From: Bacteroidales bacterium
GTDB taxonomy: Bacteria > Bacteroidota > Bacteroidia > Bacteroidales > VadinHA17
Length of the DNA: 10,018 bases
Assembly (NCBI GenBank): GCA_013314865.1
Contig: JABUEV010000056.1
Span: forward strand, 1 to 10,018
Reading direction: 5' to 3'
A model generated the notes under the pieces. The model saw nothing but the letters and a program-made list of their open reading frames with translations. It made no database searches and was not told the DNA's origin. The translations under genes and the position numbers were made by a program. The stretch's first letter is position 1. Every line of letters starts with the position of its first letter. Shown piece by piece: positions 1 to 6,887 of this stretch.

Positions 1-210
1 TTCTGTTCCTTAGCTAATCCAAAATTAAAATATCTTTTTATAACTGAATTTACTTTAATCAAAAAGAAAAGGTCAATTGTCAAATAAATTTGCCGTTTAG
101 TATAAACAGATAAAGAATCGTTTAAAATCTGAAGCCCAAAACCAAAGCCGGCGCTGTTCGTTGTAATATTATTAAAATGTTATCTTTGCAGGCGTAAATT
201 ATTAAAAATA
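1..210. other. Non-coding leader region upstream of argS
   Basis: This AT-rich stretch holds no supportable gene. A plus-strand frame is open from the left edge to a TAA at 85-87 (28 codons), but it resembles no family I know and is lysine- and isoleucine-rich as expected from AT-rich DNA, so it may or may not be the tail of a gene outside the window. Besides the box assigned to argS (181-188), TAAATTTG at 85-92 on plus and TAATTTTG at 20-27 on minus also fit the Bacteroidetes -7 consensus TAnnTTTG. The minus one could serve a divergent gene off the left edge. Both lack a convincing -33 partner, and such short AT-rich matches arise by chance. Confidence 0.4.
181..188 (+). promoter_or_regulatory. 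Putative Bacteroidetes -7 promoter box for argS operon
   Basis: TATCTTTG matches the TAnnTTTG -7 consensus of the Bacteroidetes primary sigma factor and ends 22 bases before the argS ATG. A GTTG at 160-163 is a weak -33 candidate, with 17 bases between the two (19-21 is more usual). Transcription would begin near 193-196, giving a short leader. The call rests on motif and position only. Confidence 0.5.
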
Positions 211-1998
211 ATGGAGATTTTTCTTAAAGATAAAATTAAAAAAGCAATAAAATTTCTTTATAACAGCGACGTAACAGATGATCTTATACAAATTCAGGAA
301 ACAAGAAAAGACTTTATAGGAGATTTCACTCTGGTTGTTTTTCCTTTGATACGCTATTCAAAAAACACTCCCGAGCAAACTGCCGAGGCCATTGGTAACT
401 TCCTGGTTTCAAATTTCAGTGATATTGAATGTTTCAATGTAATTAAAGGGTTTCTTAACCTGGAAATATCAGATGCCTGGTGGCTTGATTATTTCAGCCG
501 ACTGGTTCGCGAAGAGGATTTATTCAGGGAGTGCAGGGTAAAGAATCCAAAAGTTATTCTGGTGGAATACAGCTCCCCGAATACAAATAAACCGTTGCAT
601 TTGGGACATATCCGGAATAATCTGCTTGGCTTTTCACTCTACAGAATTCTTTCTGCCTGTGGTCACAAGGTAATAAAGACAAATATTGTCAACGACCGTG
701 GAATTCATATCTGCAAATCGATGCTTGCCTGGATGAAATATGGCAAAGGCGAGACTCCTGAATCTTCCGGAATGAAAGGTGACCACCTTGTCGGAAAGTA
801 TTATGTAATGTTTGAACAGGAGTACAAGTTGCAGTGCGAAGAACTGATGAAAAACGGGATGAGTGAAAATGAAGCAAGAAATTCAGCACCGCTGATAGTT
901 GAAGCACGCAAGCTTCTTCAAAGATGGGAAGCTGGTGACGAAGAGGTTGTTTCCCTGTGGAAAATGATGAACAGCTGGGTGTATGAAGGTTTTGACTTCA
1001 CATACAGGATGCTTGGCGTCGATTTTGATAAAATTTATTATGAGTCTGAAACATACATACTTGGCAGGGAAATCGTTCTGTCGGCCCTTGAGAAAAATCT
1101 TCTTTACAGACACACTGATTCATCAGTTTGGATAGACCTTTCTGCTGAAGGACTTGACCATAAGCTCTTACTGAGGTCTGACGGTACAGCTGTTTACATC
1201 ACGCAGGATATCGGAACCGCTGTGTCAAGATATGAAGAATTCGGATTTGACAAAACAATTTATGTCGTAGGAAACGAACAAAACTATCATTTTCAGGTTC
1301 TTAAGGCATTGCTGAAGAAGCTTGGATATGAATGGGCTGACGGGCTGGTTCACTTCTCATACGGAATGGTTGAACTCCCTGAGGGAAAAATGAAGTCACG
1401 GGAGGGAACTGTGGTGGATGCAGATGACCTCATAAAGGAAATGATTGATACCGCCAGAAGCCTCTCTCTCGAACTTGGAAAACTCTCTGATTTTACAGAG
1501 GAGGAAAAGGAGGATATTTTCAGACAAATTGGTCTTGGCGCTCTTAAATATTTTATTCTGAAAGTGGATCCCAGAAAGAACATGACATTTAATCCTTCGG
1601 AATCAATTGATTTTAATGGTAATACAGGACCATTTATTCAGTATACCTACGCAAGAATTAAATCTGTTTTCAGAAAAGCAGAGGAATCAGGTGTGGAACC
1701 GGATTACTCAAGAATTACTTCTGCTGTTCCTGGTAAAAGAGAGATAGGACTGGTGAAACTTCTACGAAAGTTCTCTGGCATTGTCGCTGAAGCAGCGGAA
1801 TTATATTCACCCGCACTAATTGCAAACTACTGCTATGACCTTGCAAAGGAATATAATCAGTTCTATCACGATTGCTCAATACTGGGTGAGGAAAATAAAG
1901 ATCTGAGCAACTTTCGTCTTGCTCTTTCAGAAATAACAGGAAGGATTTTATATGCCGGAATGGGACTCCTGGGTATCGAAATGCCTAAGAGAATGTAA
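211..1998 (+). CDS. argS: Arginyl-tRNA synthetase
   Basis: This cytoplasmic class I aminoacyl-tRNA synthetase charges tRNA-Arg with arginine using ATP. The 595-residue product has the usual family length for this phylum. The N-terminal ~100 residues form the tRNA D-loop-recognising Add1-type domain. The Rossmann catalytic domain carries the HIGH signature as HLGH (130-133), preceded by SSPNTNKP, and the KMSK-type loop as KMKSREG (393-399). The C-terminal part, from about FIQYTYARIKS onward, is the DALR anticodon-binding domain. The ATG at 211 is chosen because the family N-terminus aligns there and a promoter-like box lies just upstream. It is the first gene of a probable argS-ffh-folD operon, with 27 bases to ffh. 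There is no Shine-Dalgarno sequence, only an A-rich leader. Nothing is missing or unusual. Confidence 0.97.
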   Translation: MEIFLKDKIKKAIKFLYNSDVTDDLIQIQETRKDFIGDFTLVVFPLIRYSKNTPEQTAEAIGNFLVSNFSDIECFNVIKGFLNLEISDAWWLDYFSRLVREEDLFRECRVKNPKVILVEYSSPNTNKPLHLGHIRNNLLGFSLYRILSACGHKVIKTNIVNDRGIHICKSMLAWMKYGKGETPESSGMKGDHLVGKYYVMFEQEYKLQCEELMKNGMSENEARNSAPLIVEARKLLQRWEAGDEEVVSLWKMMNSWVYEGFDFTYRMLGVDFDKIYYESETYILGREIVLSALEKNLLYRHTDSSVWIDLSAEGLDHKLLLRSDGTAVYITQDIGTAVSRYEEFGFDKTIYVVGNEQNYHFQVLKALLKKLGYEWADGLVHFSYGMVELPEGKMKSREGTVVDADDLIKEMIDTARSLSLELGKLSDFTEEEKEDIFRQIGLGALKYFILKVDPRKNMTFNPSESIDFNGNTGPFIQYTYARIKSVFRKAEESGVEPDYSRITSAVPGKREIGLVKLLRKFSGIVAEAAELYSPALIANYCYDLAKEYNQFYHDCSILGEENKDLSNFRLALSEITGRILYAGMGLLGIEMPKRM

Positions 1999-2025
1999 GA
2001 ATATGTAGTTATAAAATTATATACG

Positions 2026-3345
2026 ATGTTTGAAAACCTGACAGATCGTCTTGAAAAGTCATTTAAGATCCTAAAAGGACAGGGAAGAATTACAGAAATC
2101 AATATTGCCGAAACACTGAAGGAAGTCAGGAGAGCATTACTTGACGCGGATGTAAATTTCAAAATAGCCAAGCAGTTTACGGATACGGTAAAAGCCAAAG
2201 CTCTTGGACAGGAGGTTTTAAAGTCAGTTAATCCTTCCCAGATGCTTATCAAGATAGTGCACGATGAGATGGTTGAACTCATGGGAGGCGATAAAACTGA
2301 CCTGAATATCAAATTCAATCCTGCTGTTATACTGATCGCAGGGCTCCAGGGTTCCGGAAAAACAACTTTCAGCGGCAAGCTTGCCAAGTGGACAAAATCA
2401 AAAAGAAATAAAAATCCTCTTCTGGTTGCCGGCGATGTTTACAGACCTGCCGCCATTGAACAGTTGAAGGTTATTGGAAGTCAGATAGATGTTCCGGTTT
2501 ATACTGAAGAGGGAAATCAGAATCCTGTCCAGATTGTTAAAAATTCTATCAGGGAAGCAAAAATCAAAGGTTTTGACCTGGTAATAATAGATACAGCCGG
2601 ACGACTTGCCATTGATGAGCAGATGATGAATGAGATTGAATCAGTAAAAAATGCTGTGAACCCTCATGAGATATTGTTTGTAGTTGATTCAATGACTGGC
2701 CAGGATGCTGTGAATACTGCGCGGGAATTTAATGAAAGGCTTGATTTTGACGGGGTAGTCCTTACAAAGCTTGATGGTGACACAAGGGGAGGAGCAGCCC
2801 TGTCAATCAGATCAGTTGTAAATAAACCAATCAAGTTTGTCAGCATGGGTGAAAAAATGGATGCCATAGACATCTTCTACCCGTCAAGAATGGCTGACAG
2901 AATTCTTGGTATGGGTGATATTGTCTCCCTGGTTGAAAAAGCCCAGGAACAGTACGACGTTGAAGAAGCCCGGAAATTGCAGAAAAAAATTGCAAAGGAT
3001 CAGTTCGACTTCAACGATTTTATTGCACAAATACAGCAGGTAAAGAAAATGGGTAATGTGAAAGATCTTGTTTCTATGATACCTGGAGTCGGGAAAGCAG
3101 TAAAAGACCTTGATATTGACGATAATGCATTTAAGGGTATTGAGGCAATTATCCAGAGTATGACACCTGAAGAAAGAATGAACCCTCATTTGCTTAACGG
3201 GAGCAGGCGCAAAAGAATTGCAAATGGAAGCGGCACCTCTGTGCAGGAAGTCAATAAGCTTCTTAAGCAATTTGACGAGATGAGAAAGATGATGAAAATG
3301 ATGACCAGGAAAGGCAACATAGCAAGAATGGCAGGACGCAAATAA
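2026..3345 (+). CDS. ffh: Signal recognition particle GTPase Ffh (SRP54)
   Basis: Ffh binds 4.5S RNA to form the bacterial signal recognition particle, which recognises hydrophobic signal sequences on nascent chains and hands ribosomes to FtsY at the membrane. The 439 residues show the standard order: an N-terminal four-helix bundle (about 1-90), the G domain with P-loop GLQGSGKTT (106-114), DTAGR (189-193) and TKLDG (247-251) followed by the DTRGG switch, and a C-terminal M domain. The M domain contains the RNA-binding [11 protein letters not shown] motif (393-403) and a methionine-rich tail ([12 protein letters not shown]) that lines the signal-peptide groove. The motif has Asn400 where many homologues have Arg. 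There is no promoter-like box in the 27-base gap after argS, and folD starts 9 bases after its stop, so co-transcription is likely. Confidence 0.97.
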   Translation: MFENLTDRLEKSFKILKGQGRITEINIAETLKEVRRALLDADVNFKIAKQFTDTVKAKALGQEVLKSVNPSQMLIKIVHDEMVELMGGDKTDLNIKFNPAVILIAGLQGSGKTTFSGKLAKWTKSKRNKNPLLVAGDVYRPAAIEQLKVIGSQIDVPVYTEEGNQNPVQIVKNSIREAKIKGFDLVIIDTAGRLAIDEQMMNEIESVKNAVNPHEILFVVDSMTGQDAVNTAREFNERLDFDGVVLTKLDGDTRGGAALSIRSVVNKPIKFVSMGEKMDAIDIFYPSRMADRILGMGDIVSLVEKAQEQYDVEEARKLQKKIAKDQFDFNDFIAQIQQVKKMGNVKDLVSMIPGVGKAVKDLDIDDNAFKGIEAIIQSMTPEERMNPHLLNGSRRKRIANGSGTSVQEVNKLLKQFDEMRKMMKMMTRKGNIARMAGRK

Positions 3346-3354
3346 GAATAATTT

Positions 3355-4230
3355 ATGCAGAACATAATTGACGGAAACAAGCTGGCTTCTGATATCAGGT
3401 CGGAAATAGCAGCTGAAGTTGATATGCTTAAAGCAGAAGGTAAGAAAGTGCCTCATCTGGCTGCTGTCCTTGTAGGAAACGATGGCTCAAGCGAGACCTA
3501 TGTTGCCAATAAAATAAAGGACTGCAGTGAGGTTGGTTTTTTGTCTTCTCTCATCAGATTTGATCAGAATGTAGATGAAGCACTGCTTCTCCAAAAAATT
3601 GACGAACTGAACAAAGACGAGGAAATAGACGGATTCATTGTTCAGCTTCCCTTGCCGGATCACATTTCCGAACTTAAGATTATCGAGGCAGTTAATCCTT
3701 TAAAGGATGTCGACGGATTTCATCCAGTCAATACGGGAAGAATGGTTCTTGGCCTGCCTGGATTTCTTCCTGCCACCCCATACGGTATTCTTGAAATTCT
3801 TAAGAGATACAGGATTGAGACTTCCGGAATGTATTGCGTTGTAATAGGCAGAAGCAATATAGTCGGAAGGCCCCTTAGTATACTTCTTTCGCAGAAAGGA
3901 TATGATGCCACAGTGACTGTGGTCCATACCAAAACAAAAGCTATGGCCGAAATAACCAGGAAAGCAGATATTCTGATTTCTGCAGTGGGACAACCAGAAT
4001 TCGTCAAAGCAGAAATGGTTAAAGAAGGTGCTGTGGTAATAGATGTGGGAACAACCAGAATTAAATTTCCAGACTCAAAGTCAGGCTGGAAGCTTGTCGG
4101 TGATGTAGATTTTAAAAATGTTGCCCCTAAGTGCTCATTTATTACACCCGTGCCCGGGGGAGTTGGACCAATGACAAGAGTAGCGCTTCTTCTCAATACA
4201 CTTAAAGCTGCTAAAGGCAAATCCATCTGA
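3355..4230 (+). CDS. folD: Bifunctional methylene-THF dehydrogenase/cyclohydrolase FolD
   Basis: FolD oxidises 5,10-methylene-tetrahydrofolate with NADP+ and hydrolyses the methenyl product to 10-formyl-THF, which supplies purines and initiator formyl-Met. At 291 residues it has the usual length. Visible motifs are the YVANK segment with Tyr49 and the catalytic Lys53, [16 protein letters not shown], the dinucleotide-binding GRSNIVGRP (165-173), the [11 protein letters not shown] strand, and the C-terminal [11 protein letters not shown] (264-274) that closes the folate site. All key residues are present, so both activities are expected. It starts 9 bases after ffh and is the last gene of the argS-ffh-folD run, followed by a strong hairpin at 4301-4328. 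I recall ffh-folD adjacency in other Bacteroidetes genomes but did not check it. Confidence 0.97.
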   Translation: MQNIIDGNKLASDIRSEIAAEVDMLKAEGKKVPHLAAVLVGNDGSSETYVANKIKDCSEVGFLSSLIRFDQNVDEALLLQKIDELNKDEEIDGFIVQLPLPDHISELKIIEAVNPLKDVDGFHPVNTGRMVLGLPGFLPATPYGILEILKRYRIETSGMYCVVIGRSNIVGRPLSILLSQKGYDATVTVVHTKTKAMAEITRKADILISAVGQPEFVKAEMVKEGAVVIDVGTTRIKFPDSKSGWKLVGDVDFKNVAPKCSFITPVPGGVGPMTRVALLLNTLKAAKGKSI

Positions 4231-4245
4231 TAGCATGGAAATAAA

Positions 4246-4261
4246 GACATCTGTTGATGTC
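4246..4261. repeat. Short inverted repeat after folD
   Basis: GACATC and GATGTC form a perfect 6-bp stem around a TGTT tetraloop, 15 bases past the folD stop. No T-tract follows, so it is not a terminator by itself. It may add to 3'-end structure of the folD transcript. Confidence 0.4.
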
Positions 4262-4278
4262 ACTCCTCATTATCACTT

Positions 4279-4297
4279 GCATATGTATATGCGCATA
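4279..4297. repeat. Two overlapping palindromes upstream of the terminator
   Basis: GCATAT-GT-ATATGC (4279-4292) is an inverted repeat with a 2-base spacer, and TATGCGCATA (4288-4297) is a perfect 10-bp palindrome sharing its right half. The arrangement could be a protein-binding site or alternative folding of the folD 3' end. No function can be assigned from sequence. Confidence 0.35.
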
Positions 4298-4300
4298 ATT

Positions 4301-4328
4301 GAAAAACCGGGTTGTTGCCCGGTTTTTC
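4301..4328 (+). terminator. Intrinsic terminator of the argS-ffh-folD operon
   Basis: GAAAAACCGGG and CCCGGTTTTTC form a perfect 11-bp stem around the loop TTGTTG. The GC-rich core followed by five T residues is the classic rho-independent form. Because the stem is bounded by A5 and T5 it could also stop transcription arriving from the other strand. It lies 70 bases past the folD stop. Confidence 0.88.
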
Positions 4329-4548
4329 GAAGGTAGAATTTAGGTTAATTGTAGGGTATATTGGGTGTTTAATCTTTCCTCTTTTAACCTATAGATGAAA
4401 ATATTGCCCTATTGGTTGCGTTGAAGAAAATTAAAATTTTAAACTTTTCTTAAGAAATTTTGTATTGTTCTGAAATTTAGATGTTTAAAAAAACATAAAA
4501 ATGTTGAAAATTGAAAAGAGCACAAACAGGGCTTGTTGAAATTAATTA

Positions 4549-4556
4549 TAATTTTG
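4549..4556 (+). promoter_or_regulatory. Putative -7 promoter box for the TPR gene
   Basis: TAATTTTG fits TAnnTTTG and ends 15 bases before the ATG at 4572. No good -33 TTTG is seen at the expected spacing. If real, transcription begins about 4561-4564, which excludes the upstream in-frame TTG at 4533 as the start codon. Confidence 0.45.
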
Positions 4557-4571
4557 CATCAAGTGCCGGAT

Positions 4572-5987
4572 ATGATGGATGACGACAAAATAACACCCTC
4601 AAGCGAGGAGGAAATAAGAAACATTATACAGAAATTCGAAACCATGAAAAGAAATAATGCAAATTATTTCTTTGATGTTATTGAATTTGAGACAATTATA
4701 GATTTCTATCTCGAAAACAACAATGCTATCAGAGCTTTCGAAGCTGCAACTCTTGCTTCCGAACAACATCCCAATTCAGTTTCAATCCAACTAAGAAAAG
4801 CAAGGGTCCTGCTCGAAAGAGGAAGAGCTGTTGAAACACTGGGCATACTCAAAAGACTGGAAAATATAGAACCCGGAAATCACGAGGTCTATATTGCAAA
4901 AGGCACTGCGCTGGGAATGCTGGGGGATATACAGGGTGCAAAGAAAATGTTCGACTATGCCCTCACGCTCGATTCAGATGATGTGGAAAACATCCTCTTC
5001 TCAATTACTTCAGTATTGCAGAACCTGAATTATTACGAGCACCTTATACCGTATCTCCTGAGGCTGATTGACCTTGAGCCTGAATACAAAGCTCATCTTT
5101 ACGATCTTGCCTACGCTTATGAAAAAACAGGAGACTTCTCAAAAAGCATTCAGTATTATAAAAAATATCTCGAAGAGGAGCCTTTCTCAGACAGTGCATG
5201 GTATAACCTGGGAATCATTTATAATAAAATGGACCAGTATGAGAAAGCCCTCGAAGCATATGATTTTGCCCTGGCAATTAATTCAAATAATACTTTTGCC
5301 CTTTTTAATAAGGGTAATATTCTAAATACTCTTGAAAGATACGGGGAGGCTGTTTCTGTATATCATGAATATCTTGAAAATGAGCCTGACAGCTTTGAAG
5401 CATTAACTTATCTGGGCGAATGCTACGAAAAAATTGACGAGATTGTTCTGGCAAAAAAATATTACCAGGAAGCAATAGAAATTGAACCTGAATATCCTGA
5501 ACCATGGATAGGCCTGGGTGTACTTGAATTGAAAAATAACAATCCCGACGACAGCCTGATATACCTGAGAAAAGCTGTACGGATTGATGATGAGAATCCT
5601 GAAATATGGTACTTCCTTGGTAAGGCTCATTATATGAAGGGCGAAAAAAAGGCAGCCATTCGATGCTACCGGGAAGCATTGAAAATAGACGCTTATTTCA
5701 GTGATGCCTGGATTGATCTGGGTAAGATTATACTTGAAAACAAGCTCGTCTCAAAAGCTCTGCCATACCTTGAAAAAGCATACAAGATAATAGGTGACAT
5801 TCCTGGCATAAATTACCTGCTTGCCTCTGTTTATTTGCACAGTGGCAATTATGAGAAATCATTTATTCACCTCTCTGCTGCACTTGAAGCTGATAAAGAA
5901 TTATTTAATGAGTTTCTTGCCATGTTTCCGGTGAAACTCTATAACAAAAAAATAAAGAAGCTTCTTGAAAATTTAAATTTGCTCTGA
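4572..5987 (+). CDS. Tetratricopeptide repeat protein (about 12 TPRs)
   Basis: This protein is built almost entirely of 34-residue TPR units, helical hairpins that act as scaffolds for protein contacts. I count about twelve tandem units from roughly residue 30 to 450. They are recognisable by the W/Y-x-x-L-G, Y-x-x-x-G-D/E and A-L-x-x-Y pattern with a closing E-P, for example AWYNLGIIYNKMDQYEKALE and ALTYLGECYEKIDEIVLAKK. There is no signal peptide, lipobox or membrane helix, so it should be cytoplasmic. The short acidic N-terminus (MMDDDK, SSEEE) and the lysine-rich end (KLYNKKIKKLLE) flank the array. The frame is open from TTG 4533, but the ATG pair at 4572/4575 is preferred because of the promoter-like box between them; this gives 471 residues. 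It precedes the ComA-like gene on the same strand. Its partner is unknown, and I give no gene symbol. Confidence 0.85.
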   Translation: MMDDDKITPSSEEEIRNIIQKFETMKRNNANYFFDVIEFETIIDFYLENNNAIRAFEAATLASEQHPNSVSIQLRKARVLLERGRAVETLGILKRLENIEPGNHEVYIAKGTALGMLGDIQGAKKMFDYALTLDSDDVENILFSITSVLQNLNYYEHLIPYLLRLIDLEPEYKAHLYDLAYAYEKTGDFSKSIQYYKKYLEEEPFSDSAWYNLGIIYNKMDQYEKALEAYDFALAINSNNTFALFNKGNILNTLERYGEAVSVYHEYLENEPDSFEALTYLGECYEKIDEIVLAKKYYQEAIEIEPEYPEPWIGLGVLELKNNNPDDSLIYLRKAVRIDDENPEIWYFLGKAHYMKGEKKAAIRCYREALKIDAYFSDAWIDLGKIILENKLVSKALPYLEKAYKIIGDIPGINYLLASVYLHSGNYEKSFIHLSAALEADKELFNEFLAMFPVKLYNKKIKKLLENLNLL

Positions 5988-5997
5988 ACCTGCTGTA

Positions 5998-6017
5998 TAG
6001 CCTGCCATTGCAGGTTA
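5998..6017 (+). other. Stem-loop between the TPR and ComA-like genes
   Basis: TAGCCTGC, loop CATT, and GCAGGTTA form an 8-bp stem with one G-U pair, 10 bases past the TPR stop. No T-tract follows, so it is at most a weak terminator or an mRNA 3'-end structure. AACCTGC at 5987-5993 can also pair perfectly with GCAGGTT (6010-6016), giving a competing fold. Confidence 0.4.
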
Positions 6018-6041
6018 CAGCCTGAGAGCTCTTGCTTATCA

Positions 6042-6049
6042 TATTTTTG
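6042..6049 (+). promoter_or_regulatory. Putative -7 promoter box for the ComA-like gene
   Basis: TATTTTTG fits the Bacteroidetes TAnnTTTG element and ends 26 bases before the ATG at 6076. No clear -33 element is seen. It suggests that the ComA-like gene, and perhaps aroE behind it, can be transcribed separately from the TPR gene. Confidence 0.4.
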
Positions 6050-6075
6050 ATTGTGGAATTACAAAAGAATAGATT

Positions 6076-6849
6076 ATGAATTATCATCTCCCATTTATTC
6101 CGGAAAGACCTCCAAAACCTAGGAAAAATGGCCTGACTATGGTGATGGATAAAGGTCTGAGCGTAAGAGAGGCCGAGGATTTCATGTCTGTCGGCAGTGT
6201 TTACACCGATTATGTTAAACTGGGTTTTGGAACTTCATTACTGACACCTGACCTTAAAACAAAAATTCAGGTATACAGAAAAGCAGGTACAGCAACATAT
6301 TTTGGAGGGACTCTCTTTGAGGCATTTGTTGTCAGGAATATGTTTCAGGAATACATGGAATTTCTTGACAGGTATGAAATGGAAATGGTTGAGGTATCTG
6401 ATGGATCTTACGATCTTGAACACGGCAAAAAACTTGAATATATAAGCATTCTTGCAAAGAATCGGACTGTTATTTCTGAAGTTGGTTCAAAGAAAAAGGA
6501 TGTAATATACTCACCAAAGGAATGGGTGGCGATGATGAAGTCGGAACTCGATGCAGGGTCATCTAAAGTAATAGCAGAAGCAAGGGAATCAGGCACCATA
6601 GGCATCTATAACGATGATGGCTCAGTCAATACTGAAATAATAGATGCGATCTCCAGTCAAGTAAACCTTGAAAATGTAATCTGGGAAGCCCCTCTGAAAT
6701 CACAACAGGTTTGGTTTATCAAAAATTTTGGTGCTAACGTTAACCTGGGAAATATTGCTCCAAATGAAATAATTCCGCTCGAATCACTGCGTTGCGGACT
6801 AAGGGGAGATACTTTTTTCCAGTTTCTTCCTGATAATATTAAACATTGA
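6076..6849 (+). CDS. Phosphosulfolactate synthase family protein (ComA-like)
   Basis: ComA-family enzymes add sulfite to phosphoenolpyruvate to give (R)-2-phospho-3-sulfolactate, the first step of coenzyme M synthesis in methanogens; Bacillus YitD and the plant heat-stress protein HSA32 are relatives. The 257-residue product matches the family over its full length and shows a Mg-dependent TIM-barrel pattern: GLTMVMDKGL (19-28), GGTLFE (77-82), EVSDGS (106-111), EVGSKKK (135-141), EARESG (168-173) and NVNLGNI (221-227). No signal peptide is seen, so it should be cytosolic. It has a promoter-like box upstream, follows the TPR gene by 88 bases, and is 38 bases ahead of aroE. Bacteroidetes do not make coenzyme M by the methanogen route, so a role in sulfolactate, cysteate or sulfonolipid supply is only my inference. 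Family assignment is firm; substrate is not. Confidence 0.9.
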   Translation: MNYHLPFIPERPPKPRKNGLTMVMDKGLSVREAEDFMSVGSVYTDYVKLGFGTSLLTPDLKTKIQVYRKAGTATYFGGTLFEAFVVRNMFQEYMEFLDRYEMEMVEVSDGSYDLEHGKKLEYISILAKNRTVISEVGSKKKDVIYSPKEWVAMMKSELDAGSSKVIAEARESGTIGIYNDDGSVNTEIIDAISSQVNLENVIWEAPLKSQQVWFIKNFGANVNLGNIAPNEIIPLESLRCGLRGDTFFQFLPDNIKH

Positions 6850-6887
6850 TTATCGGATTGTCTTTTTGCCAAGCTGAATTATTGATT

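Larger units (their letters stand above)
4231..4571. other. Intergenic gap rich in inverted repeats between folD and the TPR gene
   Basis: This 341-base gap contains no supportable gene. Reading left to right it holds a 6-bp inverted repeat (4246-4261), two overlapping palindromes (4279-4297), the folD terminator (4301-4328), an 8-bp inverted repeat TAGGTTAA/TTAACCTA with arms at 4341-4348 and 4384-4391, and two 12-bp palindromes, TTAAAATTTTAA (4431-4442) and TTTCTTAAGAAA (4446-4457). A promoter-like box sits at 4549-4556 just before the TPR gene. The part after the terminator is strongly AT-rich, so some of the palindromes may be chance. It has no recognisable riboswitch or RNA gene. Confidence 0.55.

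Noticed and set aside
1866..2387. 173-codon antisense frame across the argS-ffh junction
   Set aside because: It overlaps conserved coding sequence of both genes and has no recognisable domain or promoter.
2884..3456. 190-codon open frame antisense to the end of ffh and start of folD
   Set aside because: It spans two well-supported genes on the other strand; its cysteine-, phenylalanine- and histidine-rich product resembles no protein family.
3720..4250. 176-codon open frame antisense to folD
   Set aside because: It lies wholly opposite a strongly conserved folD and has a proline/serine-rich composition typical of a complement-strand shadow. No family is recognisable.
4235..4336. Small 33-codon frame from ATG 4235, with a histidine-rich stretch
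   Set aside because: It reads straight through the folD terminator hairpin, and its sequence is set by the inverted repeats there. Nothing suggests translation.
4533..4571. N-terminal extension of the TPR protein from TTG 4533
   Set aside because: The -7-like box at 4549-4556 lies inside it, and an ATG pair follows at 4572/4575, so the extension is probably untranslated.
5068..5325. 85-codon plus-strand frame inside the TPR gene
   Set aside because: It is a frame-shifted shadow of the TPR repeats with no recognisable product.
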